From Portulaca oleracea (lineage: Eukaryota; Streptophyta; Magnoliopsida; Caryophyllales; Portulacaceae): a stretch of DNA of 64,000 nucleotides. The position numbers and the translations under genes were made by a program. The notes beneath the pieces were generated by a model. It had not been told where the DNA came from and searched no databases. It saw only the letters and a program-made list of their open reading frames with translations. The stretch is from assembly GCA_029582165.1 (NCBI GenBank), contig CM055884.1, positions 14,898,537-14,962,536 on the forward strand. Direction: 5' to 3'. Below, one piece after another: positions 1-11,297 of the stretch. Position 1 is the stretch's first letter. Every line of letters starts with the position of its first letter.

Positions 1-1060
1 GTCCATTCAAACTTCTTGTCCTTGCGAAGTAAACTTGTTATGGGCACTGCCAATTTGGAGAATTCTTCTATAAATCAGCGGTAATATCCAGCAATACCCA
101 GGAAACTCCTCACTTCAGTTACAGTAACGGGTCTACTCCAGTTGACGATAGCTTCTACCTTAGCAGGGTCAACTGAAATACCTTTCTTTGACACCACATG
201 GCCTAAGAACTGCATCGTCTCTAGCCAAAATTCGCATTTCTTCAGTTTGGCATACAACTCATTTTTCTCCAAAGTACTTAATACCAACCTCAAATGTTCA
301 CCATGCTCTTCCACTGTCTTGGAATAAATCGAATGTCATCGATGAAAACTACAACAAACTTATCTAAATAGGGTCTGAATACCCTATTCACAAGATCCAT
401 AAAAACAGCTGGGGCATTTGTTAACCCAAAAGGTAATACTAAGAACTCATAATGCCCATATCGAGTCCTAAAAGCTGTTTTTGGTACGTCTTCCTTCTTG
501 ATTTTAAGTTGATGGTAACCCGACCTCAAATCAATTTTGGAAAATACCGCTGATCCTACCAATTGATCAAACAAGTCCTCTATTCTAGGTAGGGGGTATT
601 TGTTCTTAATGGTCACTCTATTCAACTCGCGATAGTCAATACATAACCTCAAGCTTCCATCTTTTTTCTTAACAAAAAGCACTGGGGCTCCCCAAGGTGA
701 GACGCTAGGTTGTATGAGGCCTTTATCTAACAGTTCTTGCAACTGGACCTTCAGCTCAGCCAATTCTGCAGGTGCCATTCGATAAGGGGTTTTAGATATA
801 GGGGTAGTCCCTGGTATGAGATCGATCGAAAATTCGACTTCTCGATCAGGAGGTAAACCAGGTACTTCTTGAAATACTCTGGGATATTCATTCACAACTG
901 GGATGGTTCCTATATCGAGTTCTATCGGTTGAGTAACTTGTATTGCACACAAATAACCTTCACATCCTTGCCTTACCCATTTGAAGGCCTTCATCGCAGA
1001 CACAATTAGTATTGGTTTATGTAGATTACTTCCTATAATCTCACACTTCTCCCCATTCAT
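1..1060 (-). pseudogene. pol: gypsy pol: reverse transcriptase (broken)
   Basis: RT of the chromovirus-type element; in active copies it copies element RNA to DNA in a virus-like particle. Visible blocks in order are the pre-RT linker, the finger motif around [27 protein letters not shown], the [10 protein letters not shown] block and the catalytic box near 330, read as FIDDI where FxDDI/YxDDI is expected. A frameshift between about 290 and 314 moves translation to another frame, which continues as GHVVSKKGI and FLGIAGYYR; an in-frame TGA at about 72-74 breaks it again. It lies in frame with the protease ORF to its right, separated by one stop at about 1116-1118. RNase H and integrase would lie beyond the left edge. 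Confidence 0.9.
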
Positions 1061-1117
1061 AGAAGAAAGAGTTATTGTCTTTTGAGCACAATCAATGGTC
1101 GCTTGATACTTGGCTAT

Positions 1118-2095
1118 TCAATCAATGCCTAAGATAACATCAAACCCCTCAAAGTCTAACTGAACTAGATCTGCTTCCCATGTTGTCCCATTCATATTCA
1201 ACAAACAGTTCTTGAAAATAATATCTGTTTGGCAAGTAGATCCTAAAGGAGTGCTTACACACAATTGTACATCCATATCGCAAGGATCACATGCAAGTTG
1301 TTTGGCTAGCTTAGGGTTTATAAATGAATGGGTGGCTCCAGAATCAAACAGAACACAAGCATAAAGGCCATTGACAAGGAATGTACCTAACACCACAGGA
1401 TTGATGTCATCGTTTCCCTCTCCTTCCAAGTAGAATACACGAACCCCCGCTTGAGGCTTCCTCCCACGTTGATTTCCCCTTTCTTGAGGATAAGTTGTTG
1501 GCGGTACATATTGTGTAGGTTGGGCTTCACCTTGTTGACAATAAGGAGGGCGTGCAGTTTGTAGTTGGCCTTGTTGGGGTTGAGGAGGGCGTTGAGGCCT
1601 ATTCCCCTGTCTTAGATTGTTCCTTGCATTCCATGTATTATTAGGGCAATTTGCCACTATATGGCCATATACTCCACATCCAAAACATTGCCCTCGACTA
1701 CCACGACATGGACCAGGGGGGCGACGACGACATCGGTTACATTCAGGCACCTCTAAATTATACAAGGGTGGACTCCTCAAACATACCCCATAGTGACGAC
1801 GGTTACATTGGCTACACAAAGGCTTATCTTGATAATACATCGGTTGTTTCCCCTTTGATAGATTCTCCCTCACATTACCTCCTCCTTGAAAATCTGGTCT
1901 ACCCGAAAAAGACTTCCTCTTGTTAAGCCTCTCTCTACCATCATCAGCCTTTTTCTCGTCAACTACTCGAGCTATTTTTACAGCCCGTTGGTATAAGTCT
2001 TGGAACTTGGTGTAGACTTGTCCAGTAGTGAAAGTTTTTATTTCTGCTCTTAGACCATACTCAAAGCGACTTACCTTCATCTCTTCCGTAGCCAC
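1118..2095 (-). pseudogene. gag-pr: gypsy gag C-terminus and aspartic protease
   Basis: This 325-residue stretch joins the end of gag to the protease. Near its middle is a CCHC zinc knuckle, CFGCGVYGHIVANC, which binds element RNA in gag proteins, followed by a Gln/Pro/Arg-rich linker. The protease carries the active-site block VLFDSGATHSFI, complete at the catalytic Asp-Ser-Gly, and ends near VILGID, the usual second conserved loop. A second Cys-rich run lies before the knuckle (CSQCNRRHYGVC). A single stop separates it from RT, consistent with an ancestral continuous gag-pol frame. Its frame differs from that of the gag N-terminus to the right, so there is a shift between about 2100 and 2195. 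Confidence 0.9.
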
Positions 2096-2195
2096 TTGGA
2101 ATGGTGCAACGCGGTAAGTTCATTGAAAGGGCTGCATATTCCATCACGCTTTTGTGTTCTCCCTACTTACACTGAAAGAAATCTTGCTCCTTAGC

Positions 2196-2531
2196 TCATT
2201 GTACATCCTTGGGATAATATTTTGAATCCATAAGGGCTTTAAACTGTTCCCAACCAAGAGGTCGTTCTCCAGCTCCAGGTTTTACTATACCCCACCAAAA
2301 CTCGGCCTCCCTTTCAAATTGGTGCGTAGCTAGTTTAACCTTAAACCTGGGAGGGCACTCCATAACCTCGAATAAGTTCTCCATCCTCCTAAGCCATTCC
2401 TCATAAGCCAAGGGGTCTGTCCCGCCCCCAAATTTGGGTGGGTTAAGTTTGTTAAATTGACATATCATCTCCATCGTAGTAAGACCCGGTGGCGACGGCG
2501 GAGGTGGGATGATGACGCGACGAGGAGGCAT
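2196..2531 (-). pseudogene. gag: gypsy gag N-terminal domain
   Basis: The ORF starts MPPRRVIIPPPPSPP and carries the retrotransposon gag fold signature: NPPKFGGGTDPLAYEEW, then FEREAEFWWG, then a WEQFKALMDSKYYP block. In this group gag forms the particle shell. The start Met directly follows untranslated leader and fits the family's Pro/Arg-rich start. The frame is lost after about 2196; the rest of gag continues in another frame at 2095. The strand and order match the protease and RT of the same element. Confidence 0.88.
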
Positions 2532-2804
2532 CTGGTTAGAACATCCAGTTAGATTACCTTAATTTAACTAAAACTCATATTAGCAAGTAAGTTCTAAGAT
2601 AACAAATTTCATTTCCACTCAGAGATAAAAGTAACTACACTTTATTCATAAGGCATATTACAAGCATTCACAAAACAGTACATAAGTAATATATCCTAAA
2701 GTGACACGATAATTTAAACGCATTCTAGGTGCCACTTATTACTCTAAAGGGTGGCATTATACAAACAACATACATTACATTTGTACAAGAGATATGCTAG
2801 AATC

Positions 2805-3527
2805 CTATCCTTCAGTTGAAGGGGAATTGCCGTCAGAATCAATGGGATCCTCCGCATTAGAATTTTCTGAACTTATAGATTCCGGAGGTGGTAAGGGCGG
2901 TAAGCCCAACAGTGCTGGCATGTGTGTCACCGGGGTAAACTCTATGTGAAAGGTTTCATCCACCAATTCCATCATTCTCTCCCAGGTTTCTTGCCAACCT
3001 AATGGATACGTCACTCCATATCCATCCACCCAACGAACCCAAAAGGTCGCCACTCTTTTAAATCTTCCAGCTTGCGGGGATTCCTGAAACAAGACATCCA
3101 TCTCATGTCGCTCATACGCTACTCTTTCAGTTATATTTCGAGTTAATCCTTGTGTTTAGCCAGGATTTAAAAGATGCTCTTCTACCCATGCATTAGCCCT
3201 TTCTTGTCTAGAAGTCGGGTTGGTTCCTAAACCATATATCCCTAGTAGCGGCTCCACCGCAAGCAAAAAGTCTATCAACCCTTTATAAGTAAATGGGGCA
3301 AAGCGACCACGGGGTACTCGATCCCGCAAACTCTTAGAAATCTCAGTCCATTGGCCACTTCTTGGCAGTTGATGAACAAAAGAACGTGTCCAAAAGTGAC
3401 AAGTAAGCCTCCTTGGCCCCCACCGATTACTGAGGTCAATACATCTCCAATATATAACTGCATTCCACCATGCCAACCAAAAGGAAAGGTACATGAAGTT
3501 GTTCAAGCTGAATACCATCCTAAACAC
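2805..3527 (-). pseudogene. extra ORF in the gypsy 5' leader
   Basis: Between the primer site and gag, one minus-strand frame is open for about 240 codons apart from a single TAA at about 3156-3158. The first part is rich in Trp and basic residues (SNRWGPRRL, GQWTEISKSLRDRVPRG); the second continues in the same frame (FKRVATFWVRWVDGYG) and ends in an acidic Ser/Asp/Glu tail. The sequence just upstream of the first Met reads TGTGTTTAG/G on the coding strand, like a 3' splice site, so an upstream exon is possible; that is inference. I do not recognise the protein. Extra ORFs upstream of gag are known in Ogre-type elements, but gag and RT here are chromovirus-like. It could also be captured host sequence. 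Confidence 0.5.
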
Positions 3528-3705
3528 ATAACAACCATGTAAGCATCACTCTCATACAATAATCACATATTACACGTAGTTATCACATAACATGAATATC
3601 ATCACATAGCATGCAATAATTGAATGCACCTCCTATATCTTACGGGTCCCAAAGCATATTTCCTCCTAGCCGTATAGGCTTCCTAACTCATAGATTCCCA
3701 AATCC

Positions 3706-3719
3706 TGGCTCTAATACCA
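3706..3719 (-). promoter_or_regulatory. primer binding site (tRNA-Met type)
   Basis: On the minus strand the sequence reads TGGTATTAGAGCCA, one base off the common plant initiator tRNA-Met site TGGTATCAGAGC. It lies five bases after the LTR end TGTTATA, where minus-strand DNA synthesis would be primed. Confidence 0.8.
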
Positions 3720-3724
3720 CCAAA

Positions 3725-6511
3725 TATAACACCCCTCTTCCCTAATCAGGGGAATTACATCACCAGGGCCTTTGTTAAAGCCCTTAAGGCTAATTTAACA
3801 GGAAACCATAATCCTTCTCATTTTTTTTTAGCTTGGGAAAATTTCGGCAGAGTTTCCTTCGTAATAGGGGCTAAACCAGAATACAAGTAGTCATTTAAAC
3901 CTACAAAATATAATATAACAACACTTTTGTACAACGGGGCCACACGCCCGGGCTACACGCCCCTTTTCAAACCAACACCCAAAATACAGGTCACCCAATC
4001 TATTTACATGCAACATACACAACACTTATTTATATACATAACAAGGTTCCCTGCTCCTCCCATGCGTATACTTGGCCCTCAAAACATGAACAACTTACTT
4101 ACTTTTCGGTTGTCACCTGAAGAACCTAGAAAAGGGGGAAAGTGGGGGTATGAGCAACCATGCGCTCAGTGGATAACCCGCCTCCAAAACAAGACCAGTG
4201 CACTTAAGTATCAAAATAGTACATCAAGACATGTAAATATTTAATACATGTATTACCAAAGCTTAGCATGCAGGACGGGTAACTTGTTCTTAGGTTCACG
4301 CGCAGGAGCTAACGATTAAACATGAGTTCTCATCGCATATGTTTCAAGGAGACTGTTACTTAACCTCTTTAATTCAGGAAGTCCCCCTTCTTTCTTTCTT
4401 TTCCAGACTGACTACAAGTCTTTGAAGAATTAAAACAACATGTAAAGCACCACAAAGGGAAAGACATTTGATACATGGACTAAATGGAAAAGAACGCCCC
4501 TTGCAACCTTGAACAACCAAAGTATTTTGTTCCCCCTTTTTTTTGGTAATAGTTCGCAAAGCAAAGTAAAAGATTTTTTTTTTCCTTCCTTTCTTCCCTT
4601 CCTCTTTTTTTTTTTTTTTTTTTGATAAAAACTCGTACCAAGGGCATAGGGTACTTTCAGCACTTTTCCAATCGGGGTTGGTTTCCCCCTTAAGACAGTT
4701 AGTTTAACTTCTCAGGAGTTCTATCGTCAATGGACTTTATATACCATGCCGGTACAGGTGTAACCCCGGCTTTCCAATTAGTCCATAATACCTAGTGCAA
4801 TACACCTAGCCCAAAACCAATTCAAACCGCTTTGCAAATCGAATAAGAAGTGTACCCCTTTCCATTCAATTCCAAGATAACAACTTTCCAACAATTTTCC
4901 ACCTCTTTGAACTCGTTTAGAAATCGACGTTTGGCAATCGGATTATTACTTAATATACATATTTTTTTTTTTGTGGAAATCAAACTTTATCAAATAAGAA
5001 CTGAAACCCCTTGTCAATCAGAGACTTAATATCAAGGATACATAATAATAATAATAATAATAATATAATAATAATAATAATAATACTTCAAATTACAAAC
5101 CCTTTTCAAAAATAAAAACTCAGTTCCTTGGTTGCCAAACCGAGTAATACCGGACATAGGCTAAAAAAAGAAATCAACTTATTTTAGTTTGCAAACATAA
5201 ACCTCTACAGAACCCAGAAGTATTTGACCACATAAGAACAACCAGGAAACTATAATAACAATTTATACACACAAAACCGATCAATCAAGCACATACGATT
5301 TCTATGCTAACAAGTTAATATCTTGCCACGGAAACGGTATTCCCAAAAAGAAAGGTTACTCTTGCTAGTACTTTCATAAATTCAATACCCCTTTTTTCCA
5401 TCCAACAAGGTAGCAGGCTTGTAAACTGTTCTTCAATCTCCCTCCAACGGTCATTATCTCACCAACAACCCCGACACTCATAGTTCGGACCCAAAATTCA
5501 CCAACTACTAACTTGGTTTCAATATCAATTCCAACCATCCTAAGTCAACTAGGATTTAAAAGAATTTTAAGAAAATAGTAATAGGTAGGATTAGAGTTAC
5601 CCACCTTGAAGAGTAGGGTCGTTTCCCGTATTCAGTCTTAACTGTCGCTGTTCCCTGAACCGAACCGACTTCCTAATTCCTTAATTCACTTCACTGTATA
5701 ATAATTCCACCATTAATATTAACTACAAATCTCATAGAAAACAGATACAAAGGCTTAGGGTTGTACGACACAATACCTCCCTGAGTTTGGTTGTATTCAA
5801 CAACTCCAAATCTGGCCTTCGATCAATTGATTCTACTTCCCTTGAGTGTACCCCATAACTTTCCTATATACTGAATCACATCCCAAATAGGACAACTCCA
5901 TGCCTATAATAGAGTTCTTCTTTGCCGCAGATCGGTTTTGAAACACAACCAGTTAGGTTTCTCTCCACTTCGGTGCTCTCTTGTCTTATTTTCTCGTCAA
6001 TTCTATCTCTTTTCTTCCCACATCTCTTCCTTAGTTGTCGCTCTAGTTCTCAAGAGTATTAGAAGAAGAAGTCGAATAAGGTTGGGTCTATCTAATATTG
6101 TCGCAATCGAAGACAAAGAGGAAAAATGGAAGCAGGAGGTGGCAAGGGTTTGACGATGGAAACAGGTGTGTAAACACACAGGAGCAAAGAAGAATTGTGT
6201 TTAATGTTTGAGATTCCAATCAAGGGCCATTCGGTGCCCTGATTGATTTCTCACTCTAATTCCCCTTTTTCTTTTTCTTTTTTTTTGAAAGACACTTAAT
6301 TAACCCAATAAATAACTAACCACTAACTCCTAACTAAGGTTGATTAGTACTCTAATCTCACTTAATTTCTAAACTAACACATACTAATACAATCACACAC
6401 ATTAGTCATATAAATTGCATAAGAGACCGGAGAAAATTCTAACTACACGATTAGAAACAGTAATTAGGGTAATTAGTCTAAATAAAAATATTTAAAATCT
6501 CGGGTCTTACA
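3725..6511 (-). repeat. 5' LTR of the chromovirus-type element
   Basis: The LTR starts TGTAAGACCCGAG (at 6511, minus strand) and ends TGTTATA next to the primer site, so the normal CA end has mutated to TA. At about 2.8 kb it is long, as in Tekay/Del elements. It contains a GC-rich motif pair near 3935-3963 (CCACACGCCCGGGC then CTACACGCCCC), an AAT microsatellite at about 5042-5086 and several poly-T runs. Short ORFs inside it show no recognisable domains. Confidence 0.75.
5041..5086. repeat. AAT/ATA trinucleotide microsatellite
   Basis: About 46 bases of ATA repeats with one phase slip in the middle, inside the 2.8 kb LTR. Confidence 0.95.
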
Positions 6512-6581
6512 TATATATTTTATGTGTCAAAAGCCGGTGTCTACATCGCCATGTGACTTTTTTAAGGGAAAAACCAAGAAA

Positions 6582-7480
6582 TATTGGGACCAAAGGCAAA
6601 GGTCCTTCACCTATGCATCCATGAAGGACCTTAGATTTTAATGAAAGCCAAAACAGACAAAACAATAAATGGGAAGTATACTCTGTTTTAATATAAATAT
6701 GCTCTATTTTAATATCTAATTTTCCTCTCCATATTTCTAACCAGACTAATCGATGGCACTATCTATTTTGTAGGAAACAATCAATCAAGAAATTGCATGG
6801 AAGAAAAGATTGCAACTCCCAGAAAATCTCATAAACAAGGAAAGTAGATCAACAAGCTTGGAAAGAAGAGCAGAGTACGAAGAAAGAAAGAATCAATCAC
6901 CAACCTCTACTAACTGGCTGACATCTAGTTTACACTTATAAATAGAAGACTTAAAGATTAAAGACTTAGGCAATTCCACGGAAGTAATCGCAGAGTAGGA
7001 AATCTGTGGGATTTCTGAGTGTGTAGCCAATGGTTCCGAGGTGAAGGTAGCTAGTAAAGGACTTCTGGTGAAGGTATAGCCAATGACCTTGGTGAGTTTT
7101 CGGTGTATCCAAATGTGGTGGTGAGAATATTTGTAGCATAGCCTTGACGGACTAAGGTTATGTGACTTTGAGCTTCAATATATTCCATCATGTTCCAAAT
7201 CGCCACTAGGGTTTTTCCTACGAAGATCCTTATCTGTAGCTCACTCAAAGACCTTCTGTCTTGGTTAGTGAACCTATCAGTAACTACCTTCAGGATGTTA
7301 CTTCTTGTTTCGATTCCTTAGTGTAACTTGTTCTTTGATTGATATAAATATAAAGAGGTATTTCAGTTACACTTTATTTTGATCCTTGGTTTAAAACCAA
7401 GAAAGTTTGTTCTAACATTCTTACCTAGTGTGTAGATCTTATTTGTCAAATTCACCCCCCCCCCCTTTTGGGTTCCTACG
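6582..7480 (+). repeat. 5' LTR of the non-autonomous element, copy 1
   Basis: Starts TATTGGGACC, where the other LTRs of the family read TGTTGG, so the terminal TG is mutated. It ends CCTACG just before AG and the primer site. A homopolymer C run of about 12 bases lies near the end (7454-7465). Confidence 0.88.
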
Positions 7481-7892
7481 AGTGGTAACAGAGCAGGTCC
7501 ACTCAAGAAGAGACTACCGCTCTATAAAAAAGATCACGGGGGATAGTGAAAACAACAAGGTAAGTCACGAACGTTGATGCATTCAGCTATAAGGACATTG
7601 ATAAGATAAAATTTTCAATCATAATCCTTATGTCCTTCATCTGGCACAAACCTTGAGGTATGTCCTATGTAAACGATTCATTGATCAAATTTATTAATGG
7701 AATGAATTGAAGGGGAGGACCCTCTCTTAGTACTGACAAGTTTATCAAGCGCTGCAGGTTTCTAGACAACCTCTAAAACATACCAAATGATGTATCACGG
7801 GGGAGATTCCCTGTTGACCTTGTGATAATCCAAAAAAAGGGAAAGAGGATTTATTGTTGCTGAATTTTGTCTTTCATCAAAAAGGGGGGGAT
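7481..7892 (+). other. internal domain with PBS and polypurine tract, copy 1
   Basis: The primer site TGGTAACAGAGCAGGT (7483-7498) follows the 5' LTR by two bases. The polypurine run AAAAGGGGGGGAT (about 7880-7892) abuts the 3' LTR. The roughly 380 bases between carry no open frame with a known domain, yet the matching domain in the other copy is 411 bp and alignable, so it may serve packaging or dimerisation; that role is inference. Confidence 0.85.
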
Positions 7893-8782
7893 TGTTGGCA
7901 TCAGGGTTAAGGTCCTTCACATGCGCATCCACAAAGGACTTAAGTTTTAATGAAAGCCAAAGAAGACGAAACAATGAATGGGAAGTATACTCTGTTTTCA
8001 TATAAATATACTCTGTTTTAATATCTAATTTTCCCCTCCATATTTCTAACCAGACTAATCAATTGCACTATCTATTTTGCAGGAAACAATCGATCAAGAA
8101 GTTGGAAGGAAGAAAATATTGCAACTCCCAGAAATCTCATAAAGAACGAAAGTAGATCAATAAGCTTGGAAAGAGGAATAGAGTACGAAGAAGGAAAGAA
8201 TCAATCACCAACGTCTACTAACTGGCTAACATCTAGTTTACACTTATAAATAGAAGATTTGAAGATTGAAGACTTAGGCGATTCCACGAAAGTAATCGCA
8301 GAGTAGGAAATCCGTTGGATTTCTGAGTGTGTAGCCAATGCTTCCGAGGTGAAGGTAGCTAGTAAAGTACTTCTGGTGAAGGTATAGCCGAGGCCCTTGG
8401 TGAGTGTTTGGTGTATCCAAATGTGGTGGTGAGAAGATGTGTAGAGAGCCTCAACGGACTAAGGCTATGTGAGTTTGAGCTTCAATGTATTCCATCATGT
8501 TTCAAATCGCCGCTAGGGTTTTTCCTACGACGATCTTTATCTGTAGCTGACTCAAGGACCTTCTGTCTTGGTCAGTGAACTTATCAGTAACTGCGTTCAG
8601 GCTATTACTTCTTATTTCGATTCCTTAGTATAACTTGTTCTTTTATTGATATAAATATAAAGAGGTATTTCAGTTACACTTAGTTTTGATCCTTAGTTTG
8701 AAACCAAGGAAGTTTGTTCCTACGTCCTTACCTAGTGTATAGATCTTATTTGCCAAATTCATCCCCCTCTTGGGTTCCTACA
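7893..8782 (+). repeat. 3' LTR of the non-autonomous element, copy 1
   Basis: Starts TGTTGGCATCAGGG and ends CCTACA, giving the canonical TG...CA. It is about 890 bp and alignable throughout with 6582-7480. Confidence 0.9.
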
Positions 8783-10077
8783 AGAAAAACAAAAAATAAA
8801 ACAAGGAATGACTCCACCTATTAAACCAAGAAGTGGACTCGATGGTAAGGCTACAAACTCGAAAGGTAGGAACATTTTGAGTTCGCCTCTCACAAAAGGA
8901 AAGACTCTATTAGAAGTTATAAAATATGCTTTTAATAAAGTTTGGAACGAATTAGATTGAAACTTTACATGATTATTTCATTCATCATGCAAAAGAGTTA
9001 AAAAAAATTACAACATATACATAATTTACATATAATGAAAGAAACAAAAAGTACATTCATGATGGTTTTGGGAGAAACCTTGCCTAGCCTTTCTTGAATT
9101 GCTTGAGACTCACTCTTGAAGTTGCTTTCATGGATGCCTTGAACACTCCTTTTGAAGATGCCAAATAAAACCAAACGTTTTGATGGAAAATTGGATAAAA
9201 GGGATAGGAAAAGGGTCGAAAATGATCTTTTTAGTGGGGTTTTTAGGTAGTATGAGGTTAGGTTTTTTGTGCTGTTTGGTGGTATTTATGTAGGAATAAG
9301 GGAGGATAATATAAGGATGGAGATTAGAGGTTTAAGAGAATAGAGAAATGGAGATAATGATGATAAGAATATGGTAGAGTTTAGAGAAGAAAGATTGTAG
9401 AATGATATTAGGAAGAGATGATGAGAGAAGTGAAAGAATGAGAGAATGAAGAATGGAAGTGTAGAGAGAGGATAGAATGAATGATGTCGTGTCTTTGGCT
9501 TTAATCTTAAGGGAGTATTTATAGGCAATGAAGTCTTGTACTTGCATGGGTTCACCCACCTAGAAGTCATTGACTTCATGTCCGATCGGATTACAAGGGG
9601 AAGAATGTGCCATGTACCTCGTGGTCGGCAATGGCGTGTGAATCAACTTGAGTCTGGACACATTTAAAGGTCGATCGACCTTGAGGTAGAGGGTGTGTAT
9701 GTGGTCTTCTTCCATACACCTTTGGTCGGTCTGAGTGTGAATGACCATGTGCGAAATTGGCTTGTTCACACCTTGGACGGTGCATGCATAATTTAGCTCA
9801 TGTGAGTGTTTTTGTGAGGTTTCGATTTTGAGACTTCTTGGAGCTTCTTTCCATGTGTCGTTTACGTAGTTTAAGCATGGCATGCATAGCTACATGGATC
9901 TTGTTTCTTACGTAAAGATTGTGCATGCAATAGGCTAGGTCTTTCACATGTGATGGTGCATGTGTTCTCGCATGAACTTGCGCATATAGAGTGCATGCAA
10001 GCTAGCATCTTGACCCGACTTCTTCTGTTTTTTTTCTTATCTCTATTTATATTTATGTGCTCAAATACCCGGAGTCT

Positions 10078-10250
10078 ACGCACATATGAATCATAGTGAA
10101 GAAACCTTGGTAAGCTCAAACTAGCCACCTTAAATGCCTTTTAATCACTGTACCCCTTAGCTTTGAAGATACATTCCACCAATTGCACTGATTTCAAGTA
10201 CATATCCGTGTCAAGGGAACCAATAAACTTTGAGAGCTAAACCTTGACAT
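10078..10250 (-). pseudogene. gag: gypsy gag scrap
   Basis: On the minus strand the translation contains GSLDTDMYL, then AKGYSD, a stop, and KAFKVASLSLPRF. This matches the gag block of the gypsy element at 54103-54672 (DPDDDLEW, KEYNDEKAFKIASL). Only about 50 codons remain and at least two stops are present. It directly abuts the LTR at its left, an order not expected in an intact element, so a deletion or recombination joined them. Confidence 0.6.
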
Positions 10251-10259
10251 GGTACAAAT

Positions 10260-10850
10260 CATCTATCTGTGATTGTTCACCCCTTCCCCTTTTATGGAAC
10301 ATACGGATGGAGCATTTATCATTATCACTTGACTCAATGTTAGGAGGAGGTCATAGAGAGCTAAGGGAGGGTCTCTTTCTTCTTACAGGTCGTGACCTCA
10401 GGATGTCAAGGGCATGACACTAGTCCAATCGACCTTCGAATAGGCATGACCTCAAGGTCTTGCGATAGTGGAAACTCTACTTTGTAGGGTCATAGATGTA
10501 ATCTGAGGAAGTCACGAGCATAACCCTGGTTCAATTAACTAGGTCACGAACGTGGGGAGATCCAGTCGCGGACATGAAGAAAAATGATGGAAAAGGGTCA
10601 CGGGCATTACCTAAGGACGTCACCGGCCTTCTAGAGAAAACTTCGAACAAAAAAAAAAAACAACTAAGGCAAGGAGGGCCCATACTGGGTCATGATCGTG
10701 ACCAAGGGGGTCACAGCCATGACTCCTACATTGAGTCCAACACTAAGACTAAATAACAAAGCTTTAGGGGGTCTCGGTCATGACCTGTATGGTCATGGCT
10801 GTGGTCTCTAGCTCTCTATAACCCTAAAATCACTCCCTTTACCCATAAAG
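10260..10850 (-). repeat. degenerate LTR-like stretch with repeated GTCACG-type motif
   Basis: The motif GGTCACGNNCATGACC and variants recur at least eight times between about 10385 and 10800 on both strands (for example GTCACGAGCATAACC, GGTCATGATCGTGACC). A GTCGCGGGC-type motif array occupies the same place, just downstream of the pol tail, in the related gypsy element at 49960-50240. I therefore read this stretch as the decayed 3' LTR or 3' untranslated part of that family. Confidence 0.5.
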
Positions 10851-10854
10851 GTCA

Positions 10855-11076
10855 TCATCTTGATCCCTCCTTTATTTGTGTCGATATTTGGAAAACGTCC
10901 CCCCCTCCCCCCCGACGCCCAAGGTGTTCCTTGCCCATCCATAGGATGGTCGTAAGCATTTCCCTCGAGTTTGGATTAATATGGAATTGCAACTCTACTG
11001 AATCCCGGATGGCAAGATTATTTGACCCTCGAGATGAGATTTGAGTAGGGACCCTGACCCGATCCAACATCAACAT
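10855..11076 (-). pseudogene. pol: gypsy pol C-terminal tail remnant
   Basis: The 73-residue frame contains VELQFHINPNSREML and ILWMGKEHLG, alignable to LEVQFTVKPGNARLV and IQWMGSEAF at the end of pol in the element at 50401-50790. Only this tail after the integrase is recognisable. The position just upstream of the GTCACG-motif stretch is the same in both elements, which supports common family membership. Confidence 0.55.
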
Positions 11077-11297
11077 TAGACATAAGGATTGACTTAGACA
11101 TAGAGATAGAGGGACCCGGGCCTAAGCTTAAGGATTAGTTTAACAGGCTCTCTTATGGTGATGATAAGCTTGTTGTTGTTAGCATCCACCTAGGTGACCC
11201 CTTTGCAACCTTACTCGTCGGCGACCATTTTACTCGGGTCAAAGTTTGGGTTGGACAAAGCGGTGGTGAGCACGTCGTCCTCTTTCTAGTGTTCTAC

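Larger units (their letters stand above)
1..6511 (-). mobile_element. Ty3/gypsy chromovirus-type retrotransposon, 5' portion
   Basis: Reading right to left the order is 5' LTR (3725-6511), a tRNA-Met-type primer site, a leader with a broken ORF, gag, protease, RT and the start of the RT/RNase H connection, where the window ends. This order and the long LTR fit the Tekay/Del group of plant chromoviruses; the clade is an inference, because the integrase and chromodomain lie outside the window. Coding parts carry stops and frameshifts, so the copy is dead. The base pairs next to the LTR start are TATAT (6512-6516); the matching duplication cannot be checked without the other end. Confidence 0.85.
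6582..8782 (+). mobile_element. small non-autonomous LTR retrotransposon, copy 1
   Basis: A complete element with two LTRs of 899 and 890 bp around a 412-bp internal domain, flanked by the perfect 5-bp duplication AGAAA (6577-6581 and 8783-8787). The internal part has a tRNA-Met primer site just after the first LTR and a polypurine tract just before the second, but no gag or pol coding. It must have moved with proteins from another element. It is larger than classical TRIMs because of its LTRs. A second copy lies inverted at 55324-57763 with an internal domain of the same size. The LTRs differ visibly from each other, so the insertion is not recent. It landed inside a gypsy LTR. Confidence 0.92.
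6531..10077 (-). repeat. gypsy LTR 'A', split by a nested element
   Basis: Without the 2.2 kb insertion at 6582-8782, this stretch matches 13470-14828 along its length: both have the block around CCAAGAAGTGGA, the phrase GCTTTTAATAAAGTTTGGAA, a purine-rich tract and a right end near GTGCTCAAA. It is therefore a second LTR of that family in the same orientation. Its left edge next to the chromovirus LTR is not sharply defined, and its right edge runs straight into a gag scrap, so this is a rearranged remnant, not a clean element end. Confidence 0.65.

Noticed and set aside
5938..6153. 71-codon plus-strand ORF inside the chromovirus LTR
   Set aside because: It lies wholly in LTR sequence and has no domain. 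Chance frames of this size are expected.
7051..7248. ORF in the LTR of the small element that resembles one at 55551-55877
   Set aside because: The similarity follows from LTR homology between the two copies. The frame is not kept in all four LTRs and has no domain.
10400..10860. CRISPR-like spaced repeats
   Set aside because: The GTCACG words are degenerate, irregularly spaced and in both orientations, and this is plant nuclear DNA. They match an LTR motif array in a related element.
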